6,178 nucleotides of DNA from an uncultured Gammaproteobacteria bacterium. GTDB taxonomy: Bacteria; Pseudomonadota; Gammaproteobacteria; Arenicellales; UBA868. The first letter of the stretch is position 1; every line of letters begins with the position of its first letter. The translations under genes and the position numbers were made by a program. Of this stretch, positions 1 to 6,178 are shown one piece after another. The stretch lies in the NCBI GenBank assembly GCA_913051905.1, contig CAJXBY010000154.1, positions 1 through 6,178 of the forward strand, given 5' to 3'. Under the pieces are notes generated by a model. It searched no databases. It had not been told where the DNA came from and saw only the letters and a list, made by a program, of their open reading frames with translations.

Positions 1-1257
1 GATTACGTCCGTCTGCCAAAGGAACTGACCGGGGTCGATTCCGAGATCATCGTCGCTCTGGGCGATCGCTTTCCCATGATCGGTGCACACAAGGTTCTGG
101 CGGCCTACGGCTGTCTGGTGCCTCGACTGGTGACAGGAACTTTTGACCCCGTGCAGCACCGTGCTGTCTGGCCCTCAACCGGCAACTACTGCCGCGGAGG
201 CATCGCGATATCCCGAATTCTCGAGTGCCATGGCGTCGCCGTGCTACCGGAAGGGATGAGCGAGGAGAGATTCCGTTGGCTGGAGAACTGGGTCAGCGCA
301 GAGGAGGATATCATCCGCACGCCGGGTACAGAGAGCAATGTCAAAGAGATCTATGACGAATGTAACCGGCTTGCTGAAGACCCCAACAACATCATCGTCA
401 ACCAGTTCTCCGAGTTCTCCAACTACCTGGTTCACCGCTATGTCACAGGTCACGCGCTGGACCGGATCTTTCAGCGCGTATGCGAAGACCTACCGGGTGC
501 CCGGTTGGCCGGTTTTGTGGCCGCAACCGGCTCCGCTGGCACGCTGGGGGCCGGCGATCTACTCAAGGAAAGGCACCATGCCCGAATTGTGGCCGTCGAA
601 CCTGTCGAATGCCCGACCCTGCTATACAACGGGTTCGGCGAACACAACATTCAGGGCGTGGGCGACAAGCACGTCCCGCTCATTCACAACGCGATGAACA
701 CGGACATCGTTGTGGGGGTCTCGGATGCCGATTCCGACGGTCTCAATGCGCTTTTTAATACCTCTGTGGGTAGGAACTATCTACACCAGCGAAAGAAGAT
801 TCCGCTGCCGGTTCTCGACGCGCTGACGTCCATGGGATTATCCGGCATCGCAAATGTCCTGGCAGCCATCAAGGTCGCCAAGCATCTTGCCCTTACGGCA
901 GACGATGTGCTGATCACCATCGCTACCGATGGGTCCAACCTTTACCGGACAGAACTGGAGAAATGGCTGTCAGTCCATACACCCGGCGGGCTGGACGAGG
1001 TCCTGGCGGCGGAACTCTTTGGGACTCATCTCAAGAACGTACGGGTAGACCATCTGCTGGAATTGAACGAAGTTGACCGGCGGCGGATATTTAATCTCGG
1101 CTACTACACCTGGGTGGAACAGCAAGGAATCGAAACGGTCGACTTCGAACGCCGCCGGCACCAGAGCTTCTGGCAGGGCCTCAACGAGCTCATCCCCGTC
1201 TGGGACGAACTGATCGAAAGGTTCAACACCGAGACCGGACTGGCACAGGGGATCTGA
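1..1257 (+). CDS. PLP-dependent fold-type II enzyme, cysteine synthase-like (5' end missing)
   Basis: The reading frame is open from the first base of the window, so the gene starts upstream; 418 codons are visible. The first in-frame ATG, at 76, is not a credible start: it lies five codons before the likely Schiff-base lysine (K31 counted from base 1, in GAHK), which is too close to the N-terminus for this fold. Other visible motifs are the asparagine-loop STGNYCRGG (59-67), the phosphate-binding GSAGTLGAG (177-185), VAVEP (197-201), a CysK-like [10 protein letters not shown] (217-226) and DGSNLY (310-315) near the end of the PLP fold. The superfamily carries out beta-replacement or beta-elimination on amino acids in the cytoplasm. 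The GAHK lysine motif recalls tryptophan synthase beta (TGAHKIN) more than CysK (SVKDR), so the substrate cannot be named. About 100 residues follow the core, rich in charged and aromatic residues (for example [10 protein letters not shown]); I do not recognise this tail as a CBS or ACT domain. The superfamily assignment is firm and the reaction is unknown. Confidence 0.88.
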   Translation, partial: DYVRLPKELTGVDSEIIVALGDRFPMIGAHKVLAAYGCLVPRLVTGTFDPVQHRAVWPSTGNYCRGGIAISRILECHGVAVLPEGMSEERFRWLENWVSAEEDIIRTPGTESNVKEIYDECNRLAEDPNNIIVNQFSEFSNYLVHRYVTGHALDRIFQRVCEDLPGARLAGFVAATGSAGTLGAGDLLKERHHARIVAVEPVECPTLLYNGFGEHNIQGVGDKHVPLIHNAMNTDIVVGVSDADSDGLNALFNTSVGRNYLHQRKKIPLPVLDALTSMGLSGIANVLAAIKVAKHLALTADDVLITIATDGSNLYRTELEKWLSVHTPGGLDEVLAAELFGTHLKNVRVDHLLELNEVDRRRIFNLGYYTWVEQQGIETVDFERRRHQSFWQGLNELIPVWDELIERFNTETGLAQGI

Positions 1258-1274
1258 TCTGCACCACTGACCCA

Positions 1275-1289
1275 CCGAAGCCCGTTCGG
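1275..1289. other. Short hairpin between convergent genes
   Basis: CCGAA and TTCGG form a perfect 5-bp stem around a GCCCG loop in the 58-bp gap between the PLP enzyme stop and the yheS stop. Its placement would suit a bidirectional terminator, but the stem is short and no T-tract follows on either strand. Termination here is therefore only a possibility. The rest of the gap shows no recognisable element. Confidence 0.25.
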
Positions 1290-1315
1290 ACACGCCGGCC
1301 CGTAGCTCTGCTCAA

Positions 1316-3211
1316 CTAGCGGTTTGCACCGGCCTCGTCCAGCCGCTCCGCCGCCTCCAGCCATTGTGCCTCAAGCGTCTGTCGGGTCTCGGCATTTCGG
1401 GCCTGCTCGAACAGGAGCTGCCGGAGTCGTTCCCGGTTGTTTTCACTGTAGATCTCTGGCTCTGCGAGCTTCTTTTCCAGTGACCGCTGCAGATCTTCGG
1501 TACGACTCAGAGCCCGCTCGATCTTCGCGACCTGATCCCTGAGCGGTTTGACCCTGGCCCGTTGCCGGGCGCGGTCCTGACGCAGGGCCCGGGACGACTT
1601 CGGCCTTTCCCTTGTCTGTAGTGGTGCCTCGTCCTCCGGGTGTTTCTGGCGTGCCCGCAGCCAGGCAACATAGTCGTCAAGATCTCCCTCGAACGGCCGA
1701 AGCCTGCCTTCATCTATGATCCACAGCTCGTCAGCTGCCAGCCGCAGCAGGTGCCTGTCATGGGCGACGACCACCAGGCAGCCCCGATAGGTCTGCAGCG
1801 CCAAACATACCGACTGTCGCATCTCGACATCGAGGTGATTTGTGGGTTCGTCAAGCAGCAGAAGATTCGGCCTGGAAAATACGATCAGCGCCAGAACCAG
1901 TCGCGCCCTCTCTCCACCCGACCGCAACCCGACTGGCTCAGTAGCCGCATCACCGCCGAAACCGAACTGCCCAAGAAAAGCACGCAACCGTCGGTCATCA
2001 CCGGGCCCTGCGATATCAGTCAGATGTTCAAGAGGTGAGCACTCCGGATCCAGTAGCTCCAGCTGATGCTGGGCAAAGTAACCGATACGAATTCCGGCAG
2101 CGGGCGTACGGGTTCCCACCAGCGGTTCAAGCTGGGACGCTAGCACCTTCATCAGCGTGGTCTTCCCGGTCCCGTTTCTTCCCAGCAGACCGATCCGTTT
2201 TCCCTCGGTCAGGCGAAAGTTCACGTCGGACAGGATCACATGGTCGTAACCGGCGTCTACCCCTTTCAGATCAATCAGCTGATGCGGCATCCGTTCTGCT
2301 GATTCAAACTCGAAAAGGAAGGCTGACTGCTCGTGAACCGGCAGGACAGCCTCCAGACGCTGTAGGGCTTTCAATCGGCTCTGGGCCTGGCGGGCCTTGC
2401 TGGCTTTGTAACGGAACCGGTCAACGAACGAGCGCATGTGCGTAATCTTTCTCTGTTGGGTTGCATGCTGCTTGCGCCGAGCTTCAAGGACGGCAGCTCG
2501 GCGACTCTCTGCCTGACTGTAGTTGCCCTCATAGACGGCCAGGGAAAGTCCCTCGATATGCGCAACACGGTCGATCGAGCGGTCCAGAAACTCGCGGTCG
2601 TGAGAGATCACCAGTGCCATGCCGCTATAAGCTGAAAGCCACCGCTCGAGCCACACCATGGCGTCAAGATCCAGATGGTTGGTCGGTTCATCAAGCAGTA
2701 GTAGGTCGGACTGTGTCATCAGAGAGCGGGCGAGATTCAGGCGCATACGCCAGCCACCAGATAAAGTATCGACCGGCTGTTGCTGCTCCTCTGCAGTAAA
2801 TCCCAGACCGTGCAACAGCTGCCCGGCGCGGGCCTTCGCCGTAAATCCGTTAATCTGCTCGAGCTTATCGTGGAGTTCGGCAAGCAGTGCGCCGTCGTCG
2901 GCCCGCTCGGCACGCCCGATCTCAGATTCAATGGCCCTGAACTGCGCGTCACCGTCAATCACGTACTCAATTGCGCTGTCCGCCGACCGGGGTGTCTCCT
3001 GCATGACCTCACTGATCAGTGTTCCGCGCGGCATCGTGACGCTCCCCTGATCCGCTTCCAATCGACCGGCTATAACAGCAAAAAGACTCGACTTACCCGA
3101 ACCATTGGCTCCAGTCAGACCCACACGCTGGCCTGGAAACACATCGAGATTGACCCGATCCAGAAGCAACTTCGGGCCACGGCGCAGAGCAAGATTGCTG
3201 ATTTTTAACAT
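1316..3211 (-). CDS. yheS: ABC-F family ATP-binding protein YheS
   Basis: This is a soluble ABC-F protein of 631 residues with two ATP-binding cassettes and no membrane segments, matching E. coli YheS (about 637 aa) in length and order of parts. Cassette 1 has Walker A GANGSGKS (34-41), signature LSGGWRMRL (150-158), Walker B with LLLLDEPTNHLDL (170-182) and switch ISHD (202-205). A charged linker follows (about 220-300, with DRFRYKASKARQAQSR). Cassette 2 has GRNGTGKT (344-351), a slightly unusual signature RSGGERARL (430-438), Walker B LLLLDEPTNHLDV (450-462) and AHDRH (483-487). The C-terminal 100 residues are rich in Arg, Glu and Leu and look like a coiled coil. ABC-F proteins bind the ribosomal E site and adjust translation; the exact role of YheS is less settled. 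The ATG at 3211 is chosen because MLKISNLALRRG aligns with the family N-terminus. An in-frame TTG at 3235 would add eight residues of no family resemblance. It is transcribed divergently from the rhodanese operon. Confidence 0.96.
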   Translation of the reverse strand: MLKISNLALRRGPKLLLDRVNLDVFPGQRVGLTGANGSGKSSLFAVIAGRLEADQGSVTMPRGTLISEVMQETPRSADSAIEYVIDGDAQFRAIESEIGRAERADDGALLAELHDKLEQINGFTAKARAGQLLHGLGFTAEEQQQPVDTLSGGWRMRLNLARSLMTQSDLLLLDEPTNHLDLDAMVWLERWLSAYSGMALVISHDREFLDRSIDRVAHIEGLSLAVYEGNYSQAESRRAAVLEARRKQHATQQRKITHMRSFVDRFRYKASKARQAQSRLKALQRLEAVLPVHEQSAFLFEFESAERMPHQLIDLKGVDAGYDHVILSDVNFRLTEGKRIGLLGRNGTGKTTLMKVLASQLEPLVGTRTPAAGIRIGYFAQHQLELLDPECSPLEHLTDIAGPGDDRRLRAFLGQFGFGGDAATEPVGLRSGGERARLVLALIVFSRPNLLLLDEPTNHLDVEMRQSVCLALQTYRGCLVVVAHDRHLLRLAADELWIIDEGRLRPFEGDLDDYVAWLRARQKHPEDEAPLQTRERPKSSRALRQDRARQRARVKPLRDQVAKIERALSRTEDLQRSLEKKLAEPEIYSENNRERLRQLLFEQARNAETRQTLEAQWLEAAERLDEAGANR

Positions 3212-3238
3212 GCCAAACCCACGCGGGTGATTCAATTA

Positions 3239-3260
3239 ACCGGCTTTCACAAAGCCTGGT
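3239..3260. other. Inverted repeat in the yheS/rhdA divergent spacer
   Basis: GGCTTT-CAC-AAAGCC is a perfect 6-bp inverted repeat (3242-3256). It extends to nine pairs (ACC with GGT) if one T at 3257 is bulged. It lies 28 bp upstream of the yheS ATG, inside the presumed yheS leader, and about 90 bp upstream of the rhodanese start. No T-tract follows on either strand, so it does not look like a standard terminator. It could be a transcript hairpin or a protein-binding site; nothing in the sequence decides between these. Confidence 0.4.
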
Positions 3261-3301
3261 ACGCCTTCAATGCTGAGCACACCGCCTGACGGCAGGACCA
3301 G

Positions 3302-3307
3302 TACAAT
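3302..3307 (+). promoter_or_regulatory. Candidate -10 element for the rhdA operon
   Basis: TACAAT matches the sigma-70 -10 consensus in five of six positions and lies 39 bp before the GTG at 3347, which would give a leader of roughly 30 nt. No recognisable -35 hexamer is found at 16-18 bp spacing, and there is no extended TGn motif. It is a weak candidate, offered because it is the best match in the 135-bp spacer; I found no convincing promoter for yheS in the opposite direction. Confidence 0.25.
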
Positions 3308-3346
3308 AACGGCCCGCCGGATGATGCACGCACCCAACCCAGCCCA

Positions 3347-4192
3347 GTGAGACCCGCCGTGAATGACACGTCCGTGATAATCAGCACCGCCCAGCTCGAG
3401 GACAGGCTGGATGACAGCCGTCTTTGTCTCGTTGATCTCAGCAAGGCGGAGCATTTTGCCGAGGGACACATTCCCGGTGCAAGCCATCTGGACTACGCAG
3501 TGCTGCTCGATGGCAGCAAACCAGCCCCGGGGCGACTCCCTTCCAGGACACGTCTCGAAAAGCTCGCGTCCAGACTGGCTCTCCATGAGGATCGCTTTGT
3601 GGTGGCCTGCGATGACGAAGGTAGTGGCCGGGCGGCCCGGCTGCTATGGACATTACACGTCCTAGGTCACCGTAACTGTTCCGTACTCGACGGAGGGATG
3701 ACCGCCTGGAAAGGCGAGGGCCGCCGCCTGACCTGTGAATCGGCGGCGTGCACCGGGAAGTCCGTTCAGCTGGGCAGTCTGGATCAGGGTCCGGTCGCAA
3801 CCCGGGAATTCATCTTGTCACACCTTGAAAACGAACGAGTTGCACTACTGGACGTGCGGACACCGGAAGAATACGCCGGGACCAAGCGACTCAGCGCCCG
3901 CGGCGGCCATATTCCAGGGGCCGTCAATCTGAACTGGCTGGAGACCATAGACCATGACAACCACCTGCGGCTCAAACCCAAGGGAGTGCTGACAAGAATG
4001 CTGACCGAACGCGGCATTCGGCCGGCCCAGGAGGTCATCGCCTATTGCCAGACTCACCACCGTTCAGCACATGCTTGGATGATGCTGAAATTTCTGGGTT
4101 ACCATTCCGTACGGGGTTATGCCGGCTCTTGGTCCGAGTGGGGGAACGACCCGGATACACCGGTTGAATTGGACACCCGGAAACAATCATGA
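3347..4192 (+). CDS. rhdA: Thiosulfate sulfurtransferase (two-domain rhodanese, RhdA-like)
   Basis: The 281-residue product is a tandem rhodanese that transfers sulfane sulfur from thiosulfate (or a related donor) to cyanide or protein thiols through a cysteine persulfide, in the cytoplasm since no signal peptide is seen. The N-terminal domain (about 10-125) is catalytically inactive, with CDDEGSG (88-94) placing Asp at the cysteine position. The C-terminal domain (about 150-275) carries GGHIPGAVN (186-194), the active-site loop CQTHHRS with C234, and the closing YAGSWSEWGNDPDTPVE. The CQTHHR loop is the one known in Azotobacter vinelandii RhdA (about 271 aa), which separates this gene from 3-mercaptopyruvate sulfurtransferases of the CG[ST]G type. 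The start is uncertain: GTG at 3347 has no clear ribosome-binding site, while GTG at 3359 is preceded by AGTGAG at suitable spacing and gives a protein of 277 residues. The stop overlaps the next gene by ATGA, suggesting translational coupling. It is probably the first gene of a three-gene operon. Confidence 0.93.
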   Translation: MRPAVNDTSVIISTAQLEDRLDDSRLCLVDLSKAEHFAEGHIPGASHLDYAVLLDGSKPAPGRLPSRTRLEKLASRLALHEDRFVVACDDEGSGRAARLLWTLHVLGHRNCSVLDGGMTAWKGEGRRLTCESAACTGKSVQLGSLDQGPVATREFILSHLENERVALLDVRTPEEYAGTKRLSARGGHIPGAVNLNWLETIDHDNHLRLKPKGVLTRMLTERGIRPAQEVIAYCQTHHRSAHAWMMLKFLGYHSVRGYAGSWSEWGNDPDTPVELDTRKQS

Positions 4193-5310
4193 TCATTATC
4201 CTGCGGCCTGGTACCCACATTGATTCTCCGGACACCAAGACAGTAATCGACTTTCTATCGTCAAGACCGGGTATCACGCCGCAGGCACATACCGTCAGCG
4301 GTACAGATCGAACGCTGACAGAGATCTATGCGGTGGGAGATACCAGCGCGCTGGACCCGCAAGAAGTCTCGAGCCTGCCTGCTGTGGAGCGGGTGGTCCG
4401 GGTTTCTCGGGAATACCGGATGATCGGGCGACACGCCGATGATGACCGTGCACGCGGGTTCACCTATAACGGCATCCGCTTTGACCAGAACACCCTGCAT
4501 CTTTTCGCCGGCCTGTGCGCGGTCGACAACCGCGAAAACGTCGAATCAATGATGCGGGCTTTGAAAGAACACCAGTTACCCTGCACTCGGATGGGTGCCT
4601 ATAAACCCAGGACCAGCCCCTATTCGTTTCAGGGCCACGGTACTGACTGCCTGCCCTGGGTATTCGAGCTGGCGGGCCGTTACGACATCAAAGTCATCGC
4701 CATGGAGGTCACGCACGATTCCCAGGTCGACGAGATTCTCGAAACACTGAATGCCTGCGGACACCCCACTGGGGTCATGCTCCAGATCGGCACAAGAAAC
4801 ACCCAGAATTTCGAGCTTCTAAAGGCCGTTGGCCGTCAGCGCGAACTGCCCGTGCTCATCAAGAGGGGGTTCGGCATCACGCTGGAGGAGTCCTTGAACG
4901 CGACCGAATATCTGGCCAACGAGGGCAACAGCAACGTCGTCTTCTGTCTGCGTGGAATGAAAACCAACCTCGGCGACCCACACCGCAACTTTGTCGACTT
5001 CTCCCATGTTCCGACGGTCAAACATCTGACCCATTTACCCGTCTGTATTGACCCGTCCCATTCCGTAGGCAGCCGCAACCGGGGCGTCGACGGCCTGCTG
5101 GACATCATGCATGTGACTGCCCAGGGCATCATCGCCGGCGCCAATATGGTGCTGGTGGACTTTCACCCCAATCCTCAGCAGGCTCTGGTAGACGGCCCCC
5201 AGGCGATGCTGCTGGACGAACTGCCCTGGTTTCTGGAAGATATGCAAATTGCCCGGCAGGCCTGGGAACAACGCGTGGCGCTAGCCCGAAACAATCTGAC
5301 ATCACCTTGA
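4189..5310 (+). CDS. aroF: 3-deoxy-7-phosphoheptulonate (DAHP) synthase, type I-beta-like with N-terminal ferredoxin-like domain
   Basis: Family members condense phosphoenolpyruvate with erythrose 4-phosphate in the first step of the shikimate pathway. The 373-residue product starts with a ferredoxin-like (ACT-like) domain (about 1-75: MIIILRPGTH ... VERVVRVSREYRMIGR), which serves allosteric feedback control in Thermotoga-type enzymes. The TIM-barrel catalytic domain follows. Conserved features are the probable metal ligand C110 (AGLCAVD), GAYKPRTSPYSFQG (136-149), GTRNTQNFELL (201-211), KRGFGITLEE (225-234), DPSHSVGSR (288-296, H291 a probable metal ligand) and D335 in ALVDGPQ. Two positions differ from the usual family pattern. 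CERG is CLRG (L254, with the Arg kept), and the Glu metal ligand in the EVHP motif is Asp (D324 in VDFHP). No chorismate mutase domain is fused. Enteric gammaproteobacteria normally use the type I-alpha enzymes AroF/G/H, so this may be a second or specialised isozyme. The symbol follows the Bacillus/Thermotoga-type family name and does not imply orthology to E. coli AroF. Translation is probably coupled to the rhodanese gene through ATGA. Confidence 0.9.
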   Translation: MIIILRPGTHIDSPDTKTVIDFLSSRPGITPQAHTVSGTDRTLTEIYAVGDTSALDPQEVSSLPAVERVVRVSREYRMIGRHADDDRARGFTYNGIRFDQNTLHLFAGLCAVDNRENVESMMRALKEHQLPCTRMGAYKPRTSPYSFQGHGTDCLPWVFELAGRYDIKVIAMEVTHDSQVDEILETLNACGHPTGVMLQIGTRNTQNFELLKAVGRQRELPVLIKRGFGITLEESLNATEYLANEGNSNVVFCLRGMKTNLGDPHRNFVDFSHVPTVKHLTHLPVCIDPSHSVGSRNRGVDGLLDIMHVTAQGIIAGANMVLVDFHPNPQQALVDGPQAMLLDELPWFLEDMQIARQAWEQRVALARNNLTSP

Positions 5311-5322
5311 GAGAAGCCTGAT

Positions 5323-5727
5323 ATGACACAACCCGGCGAACGGTGCGAGAAGACCGATGAGACCTGGCGGAACGAACTGACACCTGAACAGTATCGAATC
5401 TGCCGACTGAAAGACACCGAACCCCCTTTCAGTGGAGAATACAACGACTGCAAGACGCCAGGCACCTATACCTGTACGTGCTGCGGTAGCGCTTTGTTTG
5501 AGTCCACAGAAAAATTCGAATCCGGATCGGGCTGGCCCAGCTTCTGGCAGGCCGTCGCCGAAGATGCTGTGCGCCTGGAAAGCGACCACAGCCACGGTAT
5601 GGTACGCGTGGAAGTTCTCTGCAGCCGGTGTGATGCCCACCTGGGACACGTTTTCCCGGATGGACCACCACCGACCCACCAGCGCTTTTGCATCAACTCG
5701 ATCTCACTGAAGTTACAACCGGACTGA
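5323..5727 (+). CDS. msrB: Peptide-methionine (R)-S-oxide reductase MsrB
   Basis: MsrB reduces the R epimer of methionine sulfoxide in proteins, using thioredoxin as the usual electron donor. The 134-residue length matches single-domain MsrB (E. coli about 137). Visible features are [10 protein letters not shown] near the N-terminus, the two zinc-binding CxxC pairs (C51/C54 in [10 protein letters not shown]100/C103 in [12 protein letters not shown]), SGSGWPSFW (67-75), [10 protein letters not shown] and the catalytic C123 in [10 protein letters not shown]43 and C53 are extra cysteines; whether either resolves the sulfenic acid cannot be told from sequence. No signal peptide or MsrA fusion is present, so it is probably cytoplasmic. 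The ATG at 5323 is preceded by a purine-rich GAGAGAAG at good spacing. It starts 12 bp after the DAHP synthase stop and appears to be the last gene of the operon. Confidence 0.97.
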   Translation: MTQPGERCEKTDETWRNELTPEQYRICRLKDTEPPFSGEYNDCKTPGTYTCTCCGSALFESTEKFESGSGWPSFWQAVAEDAVRLESDHSHGMVRVEVLCSRCDAHLGHVFPDGPPPTHQRFCINSISLKLQPD

Positions 5728-5739
5728 CCATTTCGGATC

Positions 5740-6178
5740 TCAACTGGCGCGCTTGCGGATCGAGGGAATACGCAGTTCATCACCGATCACCGGCATAGCT
5801 GTCCGAAGTTTCGGGTTGTAGCGGGTAATCATCCACAACGGAAGATCAAAGTCTCTGGCCAACCTCCAGACACTGTCGCCACCGCGGACTGTGTAGCGGC
5901 GCACTTCGACGATTTCGAAATGCTCTTTAAACTCCTCCACCAGCACCCGGTGATACTCCTGGCGTCGCTGCTCGAATTCAGATCGCTGCGTTTGACCGGT
6001 AATTGGCAGCAGTAGCGCGTCGCCTATTTCCAGGGTTCTTGTCTCCTGGTTTCCGTTGAGCCGCCTTATAGGTCCAACACCTCCAAGCTTCAGCCAGTCT
6101 GAATAGTGTCCCAGCGTTTCGTTCGCTTCAACGTTGATGCGGTAGACCTGATTGCCATCACGGCTGGTGACTTGGACA
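5740..6178 (-). CDS. LysM-domain protein (C-terminal part, 5' end beyond the window)
   Basis: The minus-strand frame is open from the right edge to the TGA at 5740-5742, giving 145 visible residues and no obligatory start inside the window. A GTG at 5946 is in frame but only begins the last third; the upstream residues are clearly coding. The C-terminal segment (visible residues about 94-139) is a good LysM domain, with YTVRGGDSVWRLARDF, an MITRYNPKL core and GDELRIPS at its end. An earlier segment (about 11-59) looks like a degenerate second LysM, with VEANETLGHYSDWL, then IRRLNG and ending IGDALLLPI. A charged helical stretch (QRSEFEQRRQEYHR onward) joins the two. LysM domains bind N-acetylglucosamine-containing glycans such as peptidoglycan, so an envelope location is likely, but the signal peptide and any catalytic domain would lie outside the window. 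It converges on msrB with a 12-bp gap and no visible terminator. Confidence 0.82.
   Translation of the reverse strand, partial: VQVTSRDGNQVYRINVEANETLGHYSDWLKLGGVGPIRRLNGNQETRTLEIGDALLLPITGQTQRSEFEQRRQEYHRVLVEEFKEHFEIVEVRRYTVRGGDSVWRLARDFDLPLWMITRYNPKLRTAMPVIGDELRIPSIRKRAS

Noticed and set aside
76..1257. Taking the ATG at 76 as the start of the PLP enzyme
   Set aside because: The probable catalytic lysine would be residue 6, and the frame is open and coding-like back to base 1. The gene is therefore truncated by the window edge.
2035..2445. 136-residue plus-strand open frame inside yheS
   Set aside because: It lies entirely antisense to the conserved second ABC cassette and linker of yheS. 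The translation is low-complexity Ser/Arg/Pro-rich, as expected of a shadow frame.
3212..3235. TTG at 3235 as the yheS start
   Set aside because: The extra residues MNHPRGFG have no counterpart in YheS, and the ATG at 3211 matches the family N-terminus.
3236..3586. 116-residue minus-strand open frame upstream of yheS
   Set aside because: About 240 bp lie antisense to the well-supported rhodanese N-terminal domain, and the translation resembles no family I recognise. Only its last 33 codons, in the spacer, are kept as a low-interest finding.
5728..5739. Terminator between msrB and the LysM gene
   Set aside because: The 12-bp gap is too short, and I see no stable hairpin with a T-tract there or in the adjoining gene ends.

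Overview
The window reads as a stretch of a gammaproteobacterial chromosome of moderately high GC content. The best taxonomic clues are an ABC-F protein that follows E. coli YheS almost from end to end and a rhodanese with the CQTHHR active-site loop known from Azotobacter/Pseudomonas RhdA. This is inference; there is no rRNA or other marker gene to place the organism. Coding density is high. I see no tRNA, rRNA, insertion sequence, prophage or CRISPR.

Layout from left to right. Positions 1-1257 (+) hold the 3' part of a fold-type II PLP-dependent enzyme of the cysteine synthase/TrpB superfamily, cut by the left edge. It converges on yheS (1316-3211, -), an ABC-F ATPase of the ribosome-associated type. 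A 135-bp spacer (3212-3346) separates yheS from a divergent, tightly packed three-gene plus-strand cluster. That cluster is an RhdA-like two-domain thiosulfate sulfurtransferase (3347-4192), a type I-beta-like DAHP synthase (4189-5310, overlapping the rhodanese stop by ATGA) and methionine-R-sulfoxide reductase MsrB (5323-5727, 12 bp downstream). A minus-strand LysM-domain protein (5740 to beyond the right edge) converges on msrB with a 12-bp gap.

The three-gene cluster is probably one operon. It joins sulfane-sulfur transfer, entry into the shikimate pathway and repair of oxidised methionine. These do not form a known linear pathway; a shared theme of thiol, sulfur or oxidative stress is a hypothesis only. 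The most notable sequence detail is the DAHP synthase, which keeps the main substrate-binding motifs but has substitutions at two positions that are nearly always Glu in its family. I did not find convincing evidence of an undescribed multi-gene system; most of the window is ordinary chromosomal gene content.
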